A stretch of 64,000 nucleotides of DNA from Pseudoduganella lutea (GCF_004209755.1 NZ_CP035913.1:4650001-4714000); one strand, 5' to 3'; counted from the stretch's first letter, positions 45,097 to 52,426 are shown. Translations and numbers: made by a program. The notes: generated by a model not told the origin, from the letters alone.

Positions 45097-46133
45097 TGGG
45101 CCAGGGGTTGCGCCGCACATTGCTGCCCCACGCGATCTCGCCCGAGCCGCCGCCCGCCGGCGCGCGGGTGCGGGCGTATCGCGGCCTCAGCATGGGCACG
45201 ACCTGGTCGGCGCGGGTGGCCCAGCCGGACGCCGCATCGCATGTGTCTCCCCGTTTGTCCAGCGACCTGCAGGATGGCCTGCAGGCGCAGCTGGACGAGG
45301 TGGTGGCGCAGATGAGCCACTGGGACCCGGATTCAAGCCTGGGCCGCTTCAACCGCGCGCCGGCCGGCACCTGGCAGGTGCTGCCGCCCGCGTTCTTCCA
45401 TGTGCTGGCCTATGCGCTGGACGTGTGCCGGGATTCCGGCGGCGCCTGCGATCCCTGTGCCGGCGCGCTGGTCAACCTGTGGGGCTTCGGTCCCGTGAAC
45501 CGCTATGACGAGCCCGGCTTCGTGGCGCCGACGCCAGAACAGGCGCGGGCCGCGCTGCCGGCCGCACGCGTGCTGCTCGATCCCGTCAGCCGCAGCGCGC
45601 TGCAGCCGGGCGGCGTGCAGCTGGACCTCTCTGCCATCGCCAAGGGGTATGGCGTCGATTGCCTGGCGCGGTGGCTGGAAGAGCAGGGCATCCGCGACTA
45701 CCTGGTGGAAGTGGGCGGCGAACTGCGCGGTGCCGGCGTGAAGCCCGATGGCCAGCCCTGGTGGGTGGCCCTGGAAGGCGTGGATGGCGCCCCCGACGGG
45801 GAGGAAGGCATCGTCGCGGCATTGCACGGACTGGCGGTGGCCACGTCCGGCGACTACCGGCGCTATTTTTTGCATGACGGCCGGCGCCATGCGCACACGA
45901 TCGATCCGCGCACCGGTGCGCCGGTCGACCATGGCACGGCTTCCGTGACCGTGGTGGCCGCCAGTTGCATGGCCTGCGATGCCTGGTCCACCGCGCTGAC
46001 CGTGCTGGGGCCAGTCGATGGCCTGGCATTGGCAGAACGGCGCGGCATCGCCGCCCGCTTCGTCGTGCGCATAGCCGATGGTTTCGTTGAACACCTGAGC
46101 TCGCACATGCGGACGATGCTCGATCTTGCATGA
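45096..46133 (+). CDS. apbE: FAD:protein FMN transferase (ApbE family)
   Basis: This 345-residue flavin transferase attaches FMN from FAD to a Thr/Ser of target proteins. The family features are YRGLSMGTTWSARV, VAQMSHWDPDSSLGRFN, QLDLSAIAKGYGVD, VEVGGELRGAG, ATSGDYRRYF, HTIDPRTGAPV and CMACDAWSTAL. It lacks any lipobox, signal peptide or transmembrane helix at the N-terminus (MGQGLRRTLLPHAISPEPPP), although its likely substrate (DUF2271) is exported. The start overlaps the DUF4198 stop (TAATG), leaving no room for a longer N-terminus. Confidence 0.92.
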   Translation: MGQGLRRTLLPHAISPEPPPAGARVRAYRGLSMGTTWSARVAQPDAASHVSPRLSSDLQDGLQAQLDEVVAQMSHWDPDSSLGRFNRAPAGTWQVLPPAFFHVLAYALDVCRDSGGACDPCAGALVNLWGFGPVNRYDEPGFVAPTPEQARAALPAARVLLDPVSRSALQPGGVQLDLSAIAKGYGVDCLARWLEEQGIRDYLVEVGGELRGAGVKPDGQPWWVALEGVDGAPDGEEGIVAALHGLAVATSGDYRRYFLHDGRRHAHTIDPRTGAPVDHGTASVTVVAASCMACDAWSTALTVLGPVDGLALAERRGIAARFVVRIADGFVEHLSSHMRTMLDLA

Positions 46134-46143
46134 ACGCTCCAGC

Positions 46144-47499
46144 ATGATCCTCACGAACGATATGACCCGGCTGGCGCTGACCGCCGCCTGCTTCGCCGCG
46201 TATGGCGTGACCTGTTATTTGCCGTGGCTGCGCATGCGCCGCAAGCGCGCCGCCGCCGGTGCGGCCGCCGGGGATGCTTCCAGCTGGATCGTTGCCTACG
46301 CGAGCCAGACGGGTAACGGCGAGGAACTCGCGCAACAGACGGCGGCCACGCTGCGCCTCGCCGGCATTGGCGTGCGCGTGATGGAACTGGGCGACGTGAC
46401 CGCCGCGACATTGCAGGGCGCCGGGCGGGTGCTGTTCATCGCCAGCACTTATGGCGAAGGCGATGCGCCCGACGGTGGCGCGGCGTTCGCCGGCAAGCTG
46501 ATGACGCGCGCGCTGCCGCTGGAACGCCTGCACTACGGCGTGCTGGCGCTGGGCGACAGCAGCTACGCGCATTTCTGCGGCTTCGGCCGCGCGCTCGACG
46601 GCTGGCTGGCCGCGCAGGGCGCGCAGCCGCTGTTCCCGCGCGTGGAAGTGGACCGGGGCGCGTCGGCCGACCTGGCGCCATGGCGCCAGCACCTGTCGCA
46701 CCTGGCGGGTACCAGCGACGCGCCGGACTGGGATGCGCCGGCCTTCGCACCGTGGCGGCTGGCCGCACGCCGGCTGATGAATCCGGGCAGCACGGGCGCC
46801 CCTGTCCACCACATCGAGCTGGAACCGGCCGCGGGTGCGCTGCCGGACTGGCAGTCGGGCGACCTGGTGCAGGTGGCGCCGCCGGCGCAGCCGGACCGGC
46901 CGCGCGAGTATTCGATCGCGTCGGTGCCGGGCGACGGCCGCGTCCACCTGCTGGTGCGGCTGCACCGGCACGACGACGGCAGTTCCGGCATCGCATCGGG
47001 CTGGCTGTGCGAAAGTGCCCCGGTGGGCGCGCTGGTGCCACTGCGGCTGCGGCAGCACCGGCGCTTCCGCCTGGAAGACAATGCCGCGCGGCCGCTGATC
47101 CTGGTCGGCAACGGCAGCGGCATGGCCGGCCTGCGCGGCCACCTGCGCGCCCGCGTGGCGGCCGGGCAGGGTCGCAACTGGCTGCTGTTCGGCGAGCGCC
47201 AGCGCGCGCATGACCTGCATTATGGCGACGAACTGGCTGGCTGGCAGGAGCAGGGCCTGCTCGCGCGGCTCGACCTCGCTTTCTCGCGCGACGGCACGTC
47301 CCGCACCTATGTGCAAGACCTGCTGCCACCCGCCGCCGACACGCTGCGCGCGTGGCTCGCCGACGGCGCCGCCATTTACGTCTGCGGCAGCCTGGAAGGC
47401 ATGGCGGGCGGCGTCGACCGCGTGTTGCGCGACATCCTGGGCGCCAGCGCCGTCGATGCGCTGGCGGCCGAGGGCCGGTACCGGCGCGACGTCTACTGA
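46144..47499 (+). CDS. Membrane-anchored flavodoxin/FAD-NAD(P)H reductase (CysJ-like)
   Basis: This 451-residue protein has one N-terminal transmembrane helix (LALTAACFAAYGVTCYLPWL) followed by a positive cluster, which puts the rest in the cytoplasm. A flavodoxin domain (AYASQTGNGEELAQQ; STYGEGDAPDGG; LALGDSSYAHFCGFG) is followed by a ferredoxin-reductase module: FAD motif REYSIASVP and NAD(P)H motifs ILVGNGSGMAGLRGHLR and YVCGSLEGMAGGVD. It resembles the sulfite-reductase flavoprotein alpha subunit but is not next to a hemoprotein subunit. It is likely to feed NAD(P)H electrons into the PepSY protein. ATG 46144 or 46162 is possible. Confidence 0.88.
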   Translation: MILTNDMTRLALTAACFAAYGVTCYLPWLRMRRKRAAAGAAAGDASSWIVAYASQTGNGEELAQQTAATLRLAGIGVRVMELGDVTAATLQGAGRVLFIASTYGEGDAPDGGAAFAGKLMTRALPLERLHYGVLALGDSSYAHFCGFGRALDGWLAAQGAQPLFPRVEVDRGASADLAPWRQHLSHLAGTSDAPDWDAPAFAPWRLAARRLMNPGSTGAPVHHIELEPAAGALPDWQSGDLVQVAPPAQPDRPREYSIASVPGDGRVHLLVRLHRHDDGSSGIASGWLCESAPVGALVPLRLRQHRRFRLEDNAARPLILVGNGSGMAGLRGHLRARVAAGQGRNWLLFGERQRAHDLHYGDELAGWQEQGLLARLDLAFSRDGTSRTYVQDLLPPAADTLRAWLADGAAIYVCGSLEGMAGGVDRVLRDILGASAVDALAAEGRYRRDVY

Positions 47500-47520
47500 C
47501 CGGCAATCTTTCCCAAAACC

Positions 47521-47571
47521 GGGGTCAGACCCCAATCCGTGGCAATCTTTCCAAAAAACGGGATCAGGGGG
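47521..47571. repeat. GGGGTCAGACCCC repeat plus degenerate copy
   Basis: A perfect core at 47521-47533 is flanked by GGCAATCTTTCC-type sequence on both sides. A degenerate core (AACGGGATCAGGGGG) follows at 47557-47571. They lie in the 247-bp gap between two convergent operons; apart from the terminator at 47683 the gap holds no other feature. Confidence 0.78.
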
Positions 47572-47682
47572 AATACTGCCTTGCAGGGCAGTACCGCTAC
47601 GCCGGCAAGGAGCGATGCTCCTTGAAACCCCGGCTGCGCCCCCGGTTCCAGACAATCTTTGCCGGGCGATATAGTGCGGGTG

Positions 47683-47708
47683 AAAAAAAGCCCCGCGCGA
47701 GCGGGGCT
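47683..47708 (-). terminator. Rho-independent terminator of the hemP operon
   Basis: AGCCCCGC (47689-47696) pairs with GCGGGGCT (47701-47708) across GCGA. On the minus strand it is followed by seven T's. It closes hemP-orf-DUF2325. Confidence 0.9.
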
Positions 47709-47746
47709 GGGGAAGTTCCGCACGGGGAAGTGCGGATGAGAGGTAC

Positions 47747-48922
47747 TCAGGGAGCCAGTTCCTCGAGCCCGCGCTGCAGGCTGGAGATGCTGGGATTGTC
47801 GATGAACACGCAGCGCTTGCCGGTGCGCTTGCAAAAATCCTTCACGCGCCAGTAGGCACTGTGGCTGATGCAGCCGGTCTGGCAGATCACGAGATCGGCC
47901 GCGGCGAGACTTGCCTCGAGCTTGCCGGCGTTGTCTTCCAGCCCGCCATCGTGGTGGGCGAACTGGGCGCCGGCCCGCTCGATCAGCGTGCGGTACGACG
48001 CCACGTTGCCACTGCGCCCGCCCACGCACAGGATGCTGCGCTCCGTCAGGCGGATCGGCATGCGGATCACGTGTTCGATGGGCGCCGGCGGCGCGGGCTC
48101 CTCGTCGCGCGCCGGTGCCTGGGCCTGCGTCTGGGCTTGCGCCAGTTCGCGGCGCAGTTCGGCCACCTGTTCGCGCAGTTGCCGTTCGCGCTCGTCGCTC
48201 TGTTCGAGCCGCTGTACCAGGCGCTCGCGCGACGCCAAGTCGGGAATGGTGCCGCGCAAGCCTTCGAGTTCGTGCCGGAGTGCGTCGATGGTGCTGTCGC
48301 GGCTCACCAGCTGGGCGCGCAGTTGCATCAACGCCAGCGCATCGCGCTCCTGCTCGGCATTGCGTTCGAGCTGCATGGCGGCACTACGCTGCTGCATCTT
48401 CGCCAGCTCGCGCGTCAGCTGTCCGTTTTCCTCGACGACCGCGTTGAAGCGATTGATGTCCGCCCGGGCACAGGCGCCAGCCTGGTGCTGGATCATGTGC
48501 AGGTCGCGGCACATGCGTTCTTCCAGCTCGGGGGCGCAGCGGGGATGCGTCAGGCCGGCCCAGAACGCGCCGGCCACGTCGCCACCCGCCACGGCCGCTT
48601 GCCACAGTTCGCCTACCGCTTCGGTGGTGCGCGCGGCGCGGAAGCGCCCGATGACCTGGGCGTAGCGCCGCTCCAGTTCCTTCTGCAGCAGTTCGGACAG
48701 GCGGTTGCGCGTGCCGCACTCGCTGACGGCGCCGACGTGGATCTCGTAATCGTCGGCCAGGACCTGGCCGCCGGTGACCTTGCCGACCAGCTTGCGCAAT
48801 GTGCCGATCGGCATCGATACGCCGACCAGCGGGCAGTGGCAGGTGTGGCCCAGTTCCCAGATGCGGCGCCGGCGCGACGTTTGCGCCTCCTGGGACGGCG
48901 TGGTTGCATGCTTGTCGCACAT
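47747..48922 (-). CDS. DUF2325 protein in the hemP operon
   Basis: This 391-residue cytoplasmic protein starts with a Cys/His-containing segment (RRRIWELGHTCHCPLVGVS). A long predicted coiled coil spans residues about 160-270 (RELAKMQQRSAAMQLERNAE; ERQLREQVAELRRELAQAQ). The C-terminal DUF2325 domain (residues 295-388) contains ILCVGGRSGNVASYRTLIE, ADLVICQTGCISHSAYWRVK and CVFIDNPSISSL. The function is unknown. Cysteines in both end domains suggest a metal or redox role. It is the last gene of a Fur-box-preceded operon, 2 bp after the previous gene. Confidence 0.82.
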   Translation of the reverse strand: MCDKHATTPSQEAQTSRRRRIWELGHTCHCPLVGVSMPIGTLRKLVGKVTGGQVLADDYEIHVGAVSECGTRNRLSELLQKELERRYAQVIGRFRAARTTEAVGELWQAAVAGGDVAGAFWAGLTHPRCAPELEERMCRDLHMIQHQAGACARADINRFNAVVEENGQLTRELAKMQQRSAAMQLERNAEQERDALALMQLRAQLVSRDSTIDALRHELEGLRGTIPDLASRERLVQRLEQSDERERQLREQVAELRRELAQAQTQAQAPARDEEPAPPAPIEHVIRMPIRLTERSILCVGGRSGNVASYRTLIERAGAQFAHHDGGLEDNAGKLEASLAAADLVICQTGCISHSAYWRVKDFCKRTGKRCVFIDNPSISSLQRGLEELAP

Positions 48923-48924
48923 GG

Positions 48925-49251
48925 TCAGGCCACCTGCGGCGCGCGGCCCCGTGTCATCAGCCGCGCGAGGAAACCATCATCCTTTTTTTGCGGCGGCGGC
49001 AGCGAGCGCTCCACGACAGCGGCCCATTGTTCGGATAACTGCTGGCACGTGGCGGCCAGCACGGGCGACAGGCCCGGCAAGCCGGCCAGCGCCTTCAGGT
49101 GCCGCTCGATGACGGAAGCGAGTTTCACGCACCCCTTGCCGTCAGCCGTGTAATGCGACATCAGGTGCAGCACGGCGGACAGCATCAGTTCCGGCTGCTG
49201 CGCGCCGGTGGCGGGTGCCAGGTAGATCGGATCGGTATGGTCGATAGCCAT
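48925..49251 (-). CDS. Conserved-looking small protein between hemP and DUF2325 gene
   Basis: This 108-residue protein has no signal peptide. It looks mostly helical (ELMLSAVLHLMSHYTADGKG; VIERHLKALAGLPGLSPVLAA; QLSEQWAAVVERSL). I recognise no family. Its tight spacing (57 bp after hemP, 2 bp before the DUF2325 gene) makes it part of the Fur-linked operon, so a role in iron or heme handling is likely but unproven. Confidence 0.75.
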   Translation of the reverse strand: MAIDHTDPIYLAPATGAQQPELMLSAVLHLMSHYTADGKGCVKLASVIERHLKALAGLPGLSPVLAATCQQLSEQWAAVVERSLPPPQKKDDGFLARLMTRGRAPQVA

Positions 49252-49308
49252 CGTACTCTCCTCTAGAACTATCAGCTGGCGACGGCTCGCTGGAATGACT
49301 TGCCCGAT

Positions 49309-49491
49309 TCAGGCGGTGAGAATGAGCTTGTTCAGCTGCGTGATGCGCAGGCGGTAGATGCGGCCCGCATGCTCGATTTCGACTTCGCGCTGGTCTTCCA
49401 TCAGGCCGGCGGTGGTCAGGCGGCGCACAGGAACGGGTTGCCGGGCAGCAGGCACCGGCTTCGGTTGGTTGGCTTGGGTCTGCATGGTCAT
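49309..49491 (-). CDS. hemP: Hemin uptake protein HemP
   Basis: This 60-residue protein has a disordered N-terminus and the HemP signature LMEDQREVEIEHAGRIYRL followed by RITQLNKLILT at the C-terminus. HemP proteins are small and Fur-regulated; in Burkholderia a homologue acts as an activator of heme-uptake genes. The start codon is 14 bp from a Fur box (49505-49523). The heme receptor and hmuS-like gene lie about 45 kb away at 2-6 kb with an almost identical Fur box. Confidence 0.88.
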   Translation of the reverse strand: MTMQTQANQPKPVPAARQPVPVRRLTTAGLMEDQREVEIEHAGRIYRLRITQLNKLILTA

Positions 49492-49504
49492 TTTCGCCTT
49501 AAAT

Positions 49505-49523
49505 AAGAATGATTCGCATTTGC
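49505..49523 (-). promoter_or_regulatory. Fur box of hemP operon
   Basis: On the minus strand GCAAATGCGAATCATTCTT matches the Fur consensus at 13 of 19 positions with AATCATT intact. The plus-strand sequence 49501-49520 differs by one base from 2148-2167 upstream of the heme receptor. Confidence 0.75.
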
Positions 49524-49612
49524 ATTATTGGGCACCCCTGTCGGAAATGCAAGCGTTTTTTGGCGGGCACGTGGGGGAAAATCCCAGGCGCGCGCGCCGG
49601 TGTTGCCGACGC

Positions 49613-49638
49613 AAAAAAAAGGCCCGCCGAAGCGGGCC
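49613..49638 (-). terminator. Rho-independent terminator of the FNR-like gene
   Basis: GGCCCGC (49621-49627) pairs with GCGGGCC (49632-49638) across CGAA, followed on the minus strand by eight T's. It lies about 30 bp past the stop. Confidence 0.92.
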
Positions 49639-49669
49639 CAAGCTGGGTGAGGTAAACGTTAATGTGCTG

Positions 49670-50533
49670 TCAGACAGCGGCAGCCAGTTGTACCGGCGGC
49701 GTGGATGCCGCATCGGCGGCGGCCTTGGCTCGGCTGGCGGCGGACTTGCTGCGGGAACGGGAAGGCGGCAGGCGGCGCAGTGTCTTCAGCGCCTCCGGGT
49801 CCTTGATGCCGATCGTGCGCTGGTCGACCGTGATCAGGCCGATTTCATTGAAGGCCGACAAAGTGCGGCTCACTGTTTCCAGTGTCAGGCCCAGGTAGCT
49901 GCCGATTTCATGACGGGTCATGCGCAGGTTGAACAGTTTGCTCGAATAACCCATCTGGGCGAAGCGGTCGGCCAGCGACACGAGGAAGCGGGCCACGCGG
50001 GCTTCGGCGCTCAGCGCGCCCAGCATGCCGATCATGGCCTGCTCGCGCACCAGTTCGCGGCTCATCACGCCATACATCATGTGTTCGAGTTCCACGTGGA
50101 CACGGCCCAGCGCGGTCAGCTTCTTGAACGGCAGCAGGATCAGGTCGCAGTCGGACAGGGCGACCGCCTCGGACGAGTAATGGCGGCTGTGGATGCCATC
50201 GACGCCCAGCATGTCGCCTTTCATCGGGAAGCTCAGCACCTGCTCGTTGCCGAATTCGTCGATCAGGACGGTTTTCAGGAAGCCGGAGTTGACGATATAC
50301 AGCGTGTCGAACGGCTGGCCGATCGTATGGATGCGCTGGCCGGTCTTGAACTGTACGTGCTGGAACAGTAATTCCTCGGCGTTGACGGAGCAGGCCGCGG
50401 GAATATGCAGGAGGTCGCAGACTTCCTTCAGGTTCGACCAGAGACGGCCCTGGCGCTGGCGGCCCGCTTCCATGGCGGGGGATTGGGCAGCCGGGGAGGC
50501 GACTCGGGTTTCGGACATTTGCGTGGGGAGCAT
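49670..50533 (-). CDS. CRP/FNR-family transcriptional regulator, FNR-like
   Basis: This 287-residue regulator has a cyclic-nucleotide-fold domain (residues about 50-165), a dimer helix, and a winged HTH with MTRHEIGSYLGLTLETVSR, whose recognition helix (ETVSR) is the FNR type that reads TTGAT-N4-ATCAA. Cysteines C39 and C48 are nine apart, matching two of the N-terminal [4Fe-4S] ligands of E. coli FNR (C20, C29), and C129 sits in an FNR C122-like context. The ligand equivalent to C23 is Leu, so the cluster may be altered or absent. The basic tail beyond residue 255 is unusual. AGGAG supports the start. Confidence 0.87.
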   Translation of the reverse strand: MLPTQMSETRVASPAAQSPAMEAGRQRQGRLWSNLKEVCDLLHIPAACSVNAEELLFQHVQFKTGQRIHTIGQPFDTLYIVNSGFLKTVLIDEFGNEQVLSFPMKGDMLGVDGIHSRHYSSEAVALSDCDLILLPFKKLTALGRVHVELEHMMYGVMSRELVREQAMIGMLGALSAEARVARFLVSLADRFAQMGYSSKLFNLRMTRHEIGSYLGLTLETVSRTLSAFNEIGLITVDQRTIGIKDPEALKTLRRLPPSRSRSKSAASRAKAAADAASTPPVQLAAAV

Positions 50534-50840
50534 GCTTATCTCCTGATTTCAGGTCATGTATGTTCGGATTTAAAAGCGAATGTTTGAAGCTAAAACTGAA
50601 ACAATTCCTGGTTTTGAACCCGGTTTTGAACTACCGGTATTTTTTTGCTGTTGCGGTCAATCCAAGTGGATTTGCGGCAACTCGCTTTGGAATGGTTTCA
50701 GTATGCCAACGGGGGGAGGGATGGATATCGGCAAGCGCTGAATGTGCTCGTAGGAGCCAGCGCCAAACTGTAGGAATACTCCTACTGGCCGAGACGGTGC
50801 TTCATAGAGAGGGGGAGGGCCCGCAGGCAGGCGCGGCGGG
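50534..50840. promoter_or_regulatory. Leader/promoter region of the FNR-like gene with a GTAGGA-n4-TCCTAC palindrome
   Basis: This 307-bp gap has no gene. GTAGGAATACTCCTAC at 50770-50785 is a perfect palindrome with 6-bp arms. Read on the minus strand, TCCTACA (50775-50769), CTCCTAC and TTCAG form an arrangement similar to the elements at 33613 and 41504, but with shorter spacing (19 and 15 bp). A NarL-type response regulator is encoded next to it. The FNR-gene-proximal part is AT-rich, with TTTTGAAC repeated. Confidence 0.5.
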
Positions 50841-51485
50841 TCAGGATTTGAACGGCGACAGTAGTTTATGCGCCACTGCGTATTGAACCATTTCCGACAG
50901 TGAGCTCATTCCCATTTTTTGCATGATGCGCGTTTTATGGGTACTGACGGTTTTTACCGAGAGGTGCAGGCTATTGGCGATTTCAGTAATCGACTTGCCG
51001 GAAACGAGTAAGGAGAATACCTCGAATTCGCGGTCCGACAGTTGTTTGTGCAGCAGGCTTTCATTCGGCATCATGATATTGAGTGCCAGCTGCTCGGCGA
51101 CTTCGGTGCTGATATATGGCCGGCCCGAGGCCACCTTGTGGATGGCGCCGACCAGCTGCGTGCCGGCACTCTCCTTGGTCAGGTAGCCCTGGGCGCCGGC
51201 GCGGATGGCGCGCACGGCGTATTGTTCCTCTTCGTGCATGGTGAGGATCAGCACGTTCAGCTTCGGGGCTTCGCTGCGGATCTGGCGGATCAGGTCGACG
51301 CCACTGCGCCCCGGCATCGACAAGTCGAGCAGCAGCAGGTCGAAGCCGCCCTGACGCACATGGCGCAATACCTCGAAGCCGTCGACGGCTTCGCCGACGA
51401 TGTCGATATCGGGGGCACCGTCGAGGATGCGCTTGAGTCCTTCGCGCATGATGGTGTGGTCGTCTGCGATGACTATTCTGATCAT
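50841..51485 (-). CDS. NarL/LuxR-type response regulator
   Basis: This 214-residue regulator has a receiver domain (residues 2-118; D54 in LLLLDLSMPG, TM..KESAG) and a C-terminal LuxR-type HTH (SDREFEVFSLLVSGKSITE; HLSVKTVSTHKTRIMQKMG). The start is MIRIVIADDH; the longer in-frame extension lacks homology. No kinase gene is adjacent. It lies between an FNR-like regulator and a universal stress protein, all on the minus strand, so it may belong to an oxygen/redox stress module. Confidence 0.92.
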   Translation of the reverse strand: MIRIVIADDHTIMREGLKRILDGAPDIDIVGEAVDGFEVLRHVRQGGFDLLLLDLSMPGRSGVDLIRQIRSEAPKLNVLILTMHEEEQYAVRAIRAGAQGYLTKESAGTQLVGAIHKVASGRPYISTEVAEQLALNIMMPNESLLHKQLSDREFEVFSLLVSGKSITEIANSLHLSVKTVSTHKTRIMQKMGMSSLSEMVQYAVAHKLLSPFKS

Positions 51486-51618
51486 GGGTGGTTTGGTGAC
51501 ACTCCGGTGTTGCCTGTCATCCCGGTGGCGCGGTCTGGAACCATGCGGGAGCAGAATGTGCGATATCGAGCAAAGGTTCGATGCGGCGACGGCGATTGTT
51601 GCGAGACTTGTGCAAGAC

Positions 51619-52086
51619 CTATTCGGGCAGGGGTTCTTGCAGCAGCCGGTGCACGAGCACCGGGATCTTTGAATGCGACAAGACCTTGTTGGTGACACTC
51701 CCCAGCAACAGCTGGCCCCAGCCGCTACGGCCGTGGGAGCCGATGAAGATCAGGTCGCAGCCTTTTTGCGCGGCGATTTCGACGATTTTCAGGGCCGCGC
51801 TTTCGGCAAAGGCTGTCATGCTTTCGCACCGCACGCCTTTCTTGTCGCACGATGCGACGATCGATTGCACGTGGTCGCGGCCAGCGCGCGCCATGGCGGC
51901 GCGGTATTCTTCTTCGCTGGGGTAGCTTGGCGGAATGATCTCGACATAAATCGGGTACTGGTATTCGGGTGCAACAAACAGGGCGAGGACCTCGGCACCG
52001 AGTTGCTGGGCAAACGACACGCCGGCGCAGGCGGTCATACGGGAGACCGCGGAACCATCGGTAGTGATCAGAATTTTCCGGTACAT
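51619..52086 (-). CDS. Universal stress protein (UspA family)
   Basis: This 155-residue protein has the Usp fold with the ATP-binding signature GSHGRSGWGQLLLGSVTNKV near the C-terminus and MYRKILITTDGSAVSR at the N-terminus. GAGGAG precedes the ATG; the upstream in-frame extension is rejected. Two FNR boxes lie 70-145 bp upstream, so anaerobic or microaerobic induction is likely. It is separated from the response regulator by 133 bp. Confidence 0.92.
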   Translation of the reverse strand: MYRKILITTDGSAVSRMTACAGVSFAQQLGAEVLALFVAPEYQYPIYVEIIPPSYPSEEEYRAAMARAGRDHVQSIVASCDKKGVRCESMTAFAESAALKIVEIAAQKGCDLIFIGSHGRSGWGQLLLGSVTNKVLSHSKIPVLVHRLLQEPLPE

Positions 52087-52155
52087 GTCAGCTCCTCGAA
52101 TACATGCGCGCCCCCATTGTAGTCGCGAATCGCGCTCTTGTCTGGATGTAAAGAC

Positions 52156-52169
52156 TTGATCTTTCTCAA
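52156..52169 (-). promoter_or_regulatory. FNR-type box, proximal
   Basis: TTGATCTTTCTCAA matches the FNR consensus TTGAT-N4-ATCAA with one mismatch. It is 70-83 bp upstream of the uspA-type gene. Confidence 0.6.
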
Positions 52170-52217
52170 TAGTGAGATGAAATTGGCACGAACTTGGCCC
52201 GAATGCCATGTTTGTAC

Positions 52218-52231
52218 TTGATAAACATCAA
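52218..52231. promoter_or_regulatory. FNR box, perfect consensus
   Basis: TTGATAAACATCAA is an exact TTGAT-N4-ATCAA site. It lies between the divergent uspA-type gene and cheZ and could serve either. An FNR-like regulator is encoded 1.7 kb away. Confidence 0.8.
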
Positions 52232-52304
52232 AGCGAGCCGGCGACCCAAATACAACAGAAAAGCCGCCTTTTGCTGTTGCCGCGCGGGATTGACCGGACC
52301 GGGA

Positions 52305-52334
52305 TTGAACAAGCGGACGACCCCCTGCTACACT
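52305..52334 (+). promoter_or_regulatory. Candidate sigma-70 promoter of cheZ-cheA
   Basis: TTGAAC (52305-52310) and TACACT (52329-52334) are separated by 18 bp, about 90 bp before the cheZ start. The rest of the 340-bp gap between uspA and cheZ holds the two FNR boxes and no gene. Confidence 0.45.
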
Positions 52335-52426
52335 CGCGGAAGTGCGTGAATATTGCCGAGCGTCATCACTCAAGACCCTTAGGCAGTTGATACGAAAGCA
52401 TTTTTTGATTATGGAGAAGCAGGGAT

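Noticed and set aside
46126..46143. TTG start for the flavodoxin-reductase
   Set aside because: It overlaps the apbE end and adds only six residues; ATG 46144 or 46162 is simpler.
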